Of a stretch of DNA of 64,000 bases, positions 61,061 through 64,000 are shown piece by piece. The stretch comes from Deltaproteobacteria bacterium (lineage in GTDB: Bacteria > Myxococcota_A > Polyangia > GCA-2747355 > JADLHG01). The stretch's first letter is position 1; each line of letters opens with the position of its first letter. The notes under the pieces are model-generated. The model was not told the origin of the DNA and ran no database searches. It was given only the letters and a program-made list of their open reading frames with translations. The translations under genes were made by a program, and so were the position numbers. Location: assembly GCA_020848905.1 (NCBI GenBank), contig JADLHG010000009.1, forward strand, positions 186,001 through 250,000, in the 5' to 3' direction.

Positions 61061-64000
61061 GTGCACGTGACGGCGGGAGAGCTCGTCGCCGGCCGCTACC
61101 TTCGCCGCGCCCTCCTCGGAAAAGGGGGGAGCGGCGAGGTCTGGCGCTGCCGGGATCTGGTCCTCGAGCGCGAGGTCGCGCTCAAGCGCATCGACCGCAC
61201 CGGCCCCGGCGCGAGCACCGAGGCCGACCAGCTCTTCTACAAGGAGGCGGCAGCGCTCGCCTCGCTCGAGCACGACAACCTCGTGCGCGCGCACGATGTG
61301 GGGCTTCTGCCCGACGGGTCGCGCTACCTCGTGCTGGAGTACGTGGAGGGGATCTCGCTCGGGGCCGTGGGACGCCGCCAGGGGGTTCTGCCGTGGGACC
61401 TGCTCGGCGCGGTGGCCTGCCAGATCCTCGCCGGCCTGGCCCACATGCACGCCCGCGGCATCCTGCACCGCGACCTCAAGCCCGACAACGTGCTGCTGAG
61501 CGAAGCGCCCGGAGGGGGCCTGCGCGTCTCGGTGGTGGACTTCGGCCTCGCCACCCTGCAGGACCCGTCGCTCAACGACTTCCGCATGGACGAGCTCGCC
61601 GAGGTGCCGGAGGGAGCGGGCGTCTTCCTCACGCCCCCCTACGCGGCGCCGGAGCAGATCCAGCGGCACCCGCAGCTCCTCGGACCGGCGACGGACCTGC
61701 ACGCGCTGGGCGTGATGCTGCACGAGTACTGCTGCGGCGAGCTCCCCTACCGCGGCGCCACGCTCGAGGACCAGCTCCGGCTGGTGCTGCTCGCCGCGCC
61801 GGACCCCTTCCACCCGACCAACGGCGCGCCGGAGCGGGTCGGGGAGATCGTCGCGCGGCTGCTGGCCAAGCAGCCCTGGCGTCGTTACGAGTTCGCGGCC
61901 GAGGTGCGGCGCGCCTTCGACGGGCTGTGGGACCCTGCCTCCGCGGCGACTGCCTGGCACGAGCTCCGCGCGAGCTGGCCCGAGGGCGAGGTCCGACGCG
62001 GCACGGGGCCCGTGGCGCCGGTCGAGAGCACCGACGGAAGCGACACCACCCTTGAGCTCGCCGCGTCGAGCGCCGCGTCGACGAACAAGGGCCCGCGCGC
62101 CGCCGAGCCGGCTACCGAGCTGGGCCTCGCACCCCCGGCGCTCCTGCCGCTGCAGGTCCCACCGCTGCGTGGCCGCAAGCGCGAGCAGGAGGAGCTCTGG
62201 GCCGAGGTGTGCCGCGTGCTCGCCGGAGAGCGGCGCATGATCCTGCTCTACGGCGAGGCGGGGGTGGGCAAGAGCCGCCTGGCCCACTGGCTCGCCGAGC
62301 AGGTTCACGAGCGGGGCTGCATGGTCACCCTGCGCGCGTCGTTCGGTCGCACGCGCGGCACGATGCAGGGGGTGACGGGCGCGCTCGAACGCTATCTCGG
62401 CCTCGGCCCGATGGGAGGCCCGGCGATCGAGCAGATGCTCGGCCGAAGGTGGGGCACGGACCCGGCGAGTCGCGAGCTCGCGGGGGACCTGGCCGCGCTC
62501 CTTCGCCCGCTCCCGGCCGGCGCCGCCGCGAAGACCAGCCCGCGTCCGCAGCTCGATCGCCCCGAGGCGCGGGTCCAGGTGCTGCTGCAGGCCATCTCGC
62601 GCCTCGTCGAGGGACGCCCGCTCCTCTTCTGGTTCGACGACCTCGGCCGCGCGAGCCCCGAGGAGCAGACGCTCGTCGAGGAGCTCCTCAGGCGTCCCGA
62701 ACCCGTGCTCGTGGTCGCCACCGTGCGGCACGCCGGCCTCCTCGAGGCGCGGCCCCCTGCCCCGCTCGAGTCCTTCGGCCACCGCCCCGACGCGCACTGC
62801 GTCCCCGTCGAGCCGCTCGACCCGTCCGGCCTGCACCACCTGCTCGAGGGCGTGATGCCGCTCGAGGCGGGCGTCGGTCGCGCGCTGCACCTCGCGAGCC
62901 GCGGCAACCCGCTCTTCGCGCTGCAGCAGCTCCGCACCTGGAGCGAGGGGCACCAGCTCGGCTGGGACGCCGCCCATCACTGCTATCGCGTGGACGAGCA
63001 GGTCCTCGCCCGCCCGGCCGCGAGCGCGCGCTCGCTCTGGGCCTCTCGCATCGCCGCGCTCCCCGAGGAGGCGCAGCTCGGGGCGCTCGCCGCCACCACG
63101 CTCGGCTCGACCTTCGCGCGGGACCTCTTCTACGCGCTCCTCTCCGCGCTCGCCCTCGACGCCGACCGCGTGGTGCTGACGCTCGTGCAGCACCAGCTCC
63201 TCGTGCCGGACCGCGAGACGCTCGGCTTCTACCACGACCTGCTCGAGGAGCATCTCGTGGACGAGCTGCGCGGGCGCGCCGACGCGCGACGCATCTACCT
63301 CGCCGCGGCCGAAGCGCTCGGAGCGCATCCCCTCGGCCGCACGAACGCGCTCGTGCGGCTGGCGGTGCAGAATCTCCTCGCGGCGGAAGAGCCGCGGCGC
63401 GCGGCCGAGACGCTGATGGCCTTCCTCCCCGAGGAGTGGCGCACGCGTCGCGACCCGCTGCAGGTGATGGAGAGCCTACGCCTCCTCGAGGGTCAGCTCG
63501 ACCCGGAGTTCGAGGCCGACTGGTGGCGCTGGAAGGCCGAGGCCGAGATCATCCGTTCCCGCGACACCGAGGCCGAGGTAGCGGCCCGCGCGGCGCTCGC
63601 CGCCTACGAGCGTCGCGGAGATCAGCCGGGCGCGGCCACGGCACTCCGCCTGCTCGGCGAGGTGGCGAACGCGCGCTGCGACTACGTCGAGGCCGAACGC
63701 GCCATCGGCCAGGCGCTGGAGGCCTGCCGCGCGCTCGAAGACTACGAGGGGCAGATCCGCGCGCTGCTCTGTCTCACGCGCGTCTATTACTCCCAGAGCC
63801 GTCTCGCCGAGGCCGAGAGCGTGACGCAGGAGGCGCTGGCGATCGTGGACGGCATGGGGGGGCTCGTGCTCCCGGAGCCGTGGCTCTTCATGGGCTTTAT
63901 CAAGATGGCCGAGGCGCGCTACGCCGACGCGCGCGTGTGGCAGGAGCGCGCCATCGAGGCCTTCCGCGCCCAGGGCGAGGAGTTCGGCGAGGGGGAGTCG
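61061..64000 (+). CDS. Ser/Thr kinase fused to AAA ATPase and TPR-like repeats (3' end outside window)
   Basis: At least 980 codons, open to the right edge. The kinase domain lies at residues about 5-285: LLGKGGSGEVWRC, VALKRIDRT, ILHRDLKPDNVLLS, VVDFGLA, and APEQIQRHPQ. A linker follows, then an AAA_16-type ATPase (LRGRKREQEELWAEVCRVL, ILLYGEAGVGKSRLAHWLAE near 400-420, LLFWFDDLGRASPEEQ near 530). From about 760 the chain turns into TPR-like helices (EAEVAARAALAAYERRGDQPGAATALRLLGEVANARCDYVEAERAIGQALEA). This PknK-like layout senses signals and may regulate transcription. GTG 61061 is used; GTG 61043 and 61067 are also possible. No strong ribosome binding site decides. Confidence 0.82.
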   Translation, partial: MHVTAGELVAGRYLRRALLGKGGSGEVWRCRDLVLEREVALKRIDRTGPGASTEADQLFYKEAAALASLEHDNLVRAHDVGLLPDGSRYLVLEYVEGISLGAVGRRQGVLPWDLLGAVACQILAGLAHMHARGILHRDLKPDNVLLSEAPGGGLRVSVVDFGLATLQDPSLNDFRMDELAEVPEGAGVFLTPPYAAPEQIQRHPQLLGPATDLHALGVMLHEYCCGELPYRGATLEDQLRLVLLAAPDPFHPTNGAPERVGEIVARLLAKQPWRRYEFAAEVRRAFDGLWDPASAATAWHELRASWPEGEVRRGTGPVAPVESTDGSDTTLELAASSAASTNKGPRAAEPATELGLAPPALLPLQVPPLRGRKREQEELWAEVCRVLAGERRMILLYGEAGVGKSRLAHWLAEQVHERGCMVTLRASFGRTRGTMQGVTGALERYLGLGPMGGPAIEQMLGRRWGTDPASRELAGDLAALLRPLPAGAAAKTSPRPQLDRPEARVQVLLQAISRLVEGRPLLFWFDDLGRASPEEQTLVEELLRRPEPVLVVATVRHAGLLEARPPAPLESFGHRPDAHCVPVEPLDPSGLHHLLEGVMPLEAGVGRALHLASRGNPLFALQQLRTWSEGHQLGWDAAHHCYRVDEQVLARPAASARSLWASRIAALPEEAQLGALAATTLGSTFARDLFYALLSALALDADRVVLTLVQHQLLVPDRETLGFYHDLLEEHLVDELRGRADARRIYLAAAEALGAHPLGRTNALVRLAVQNLLAAEEPRRAAETLMAFLPEEWRTRRDPLQVMESLRLLEGQLDPEFEADWWRWKAEAEIIRSRDTEAEVAARAALAAYERRGDQPGAATALRLLGEVANARCDYVEAERAIGQALEACRALEDYEGQIRALLCLTRVYYSQSRLAEAESVTQEALAIVDGMGGLVLPEPWLFMGFIKMAEARYADARVWQERAIEAFRAQGEEFGEGES

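Overview
The window is very GC-rich (well above 65% by eye) and densely coded on both strands. Its gene types point to a Myxococcota (deltaproteobacterial-lineage) chromosome. The signs are many short lipobox proteins with Asp/Gly/Ala-rich or Cys-rich linkers, a MYXO-CTERM-like tail, a somatomedin-B-like Cys module, eukaryotic-type Ser/Thr kinases, a PP2C phosphatase, FHA-type sigma-54 activators and ECF sigma factors with a FecR-like partner. No rRNA, tRNA or CRISPR array was seen. The lineage is inferred from gene content only.

Layout. 0-10 kb: surface lipoproteins; a three-gene operon (outer-membrane protein, ECF sigma factor, FecR-like regulator) behind a sigma-54-type promoter; a formylglycine-enzyme-fold lipoprotein; an ADP-ribosylglycohydrolase; a protein with a tandemly duplicated helical domain; and a second ECF sigma factor. 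10.4-15.3 kb: a trehalose operon of PP2C phosphatase, trehalose synthase and a fused OtsB-OtsA. 15.3-17.4 kb: an M13 metallopeptidase. 17.5-20.4 kb: a translationally coupled YcaO-TfuA pair, with a 15-codon ORF encoded convergently behind it under its own promoter-like sequence; this is a candidate RiPP-type system. 20.4-28.5 kb: more surface proteins and an intact REP-associated tyrosine transposase (RAYT) that overlaps the 3' end of an FG-GAP/MYXO-CTERM gene. 28.7-34.2 kb: a tripartite heavy-metal RND efflux operon. 34.2-40 kb: lipoproteins, an FHA sigma-54 activator and a divergent PEGA-domain Ser/Thr kinase. 40-41.6 kb: a DsrE-like protein plus a sulfide:quinone-reductase-like flavoprotein behind an ArsR/BigR-like palindrome. 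41.6-56.4 kb: a defence island. 56.4-64 kb: a second FHA sigma-54 activator with a variant GAFTGA loop, an MFS transporter, an Omp85-like barrel and the start of a kinase-ATPase signalling protein.

The two most notable systems are the YcaO-TfuA-micropeptide locus and the defence island. The island is a five-gene, head-to-tail coupled operon: a 1782-aa DEAD/DEAH helicase with DUF1998, an SNF2 helicase, a 1325-aa N6-adenine methylase, an AAA/OLD-like ATPase, and a 183-aa protein with possible PD-(D/E)XK residues. The first three match the parts of class 1 DISARM, but drmA-like and drmB-like regions are in one chain, no drmC is visible, and the ATPase pair is added. An HNH endonuclease with its own palindrome and iterated upstream 12-mers lies next to it.

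Three strong sigma-54 (-24/-12) promoter matches lie upstream of envelope or secreted-protein genes (3.28, 4.26 and 26.83 kb). Together with the two sigma-54 activators they suggest a sigma-54-driven envelope programme. Neighbouring start and stop codons often overlap by 4 nt (ATGA/GTGA), which defines the operons well.
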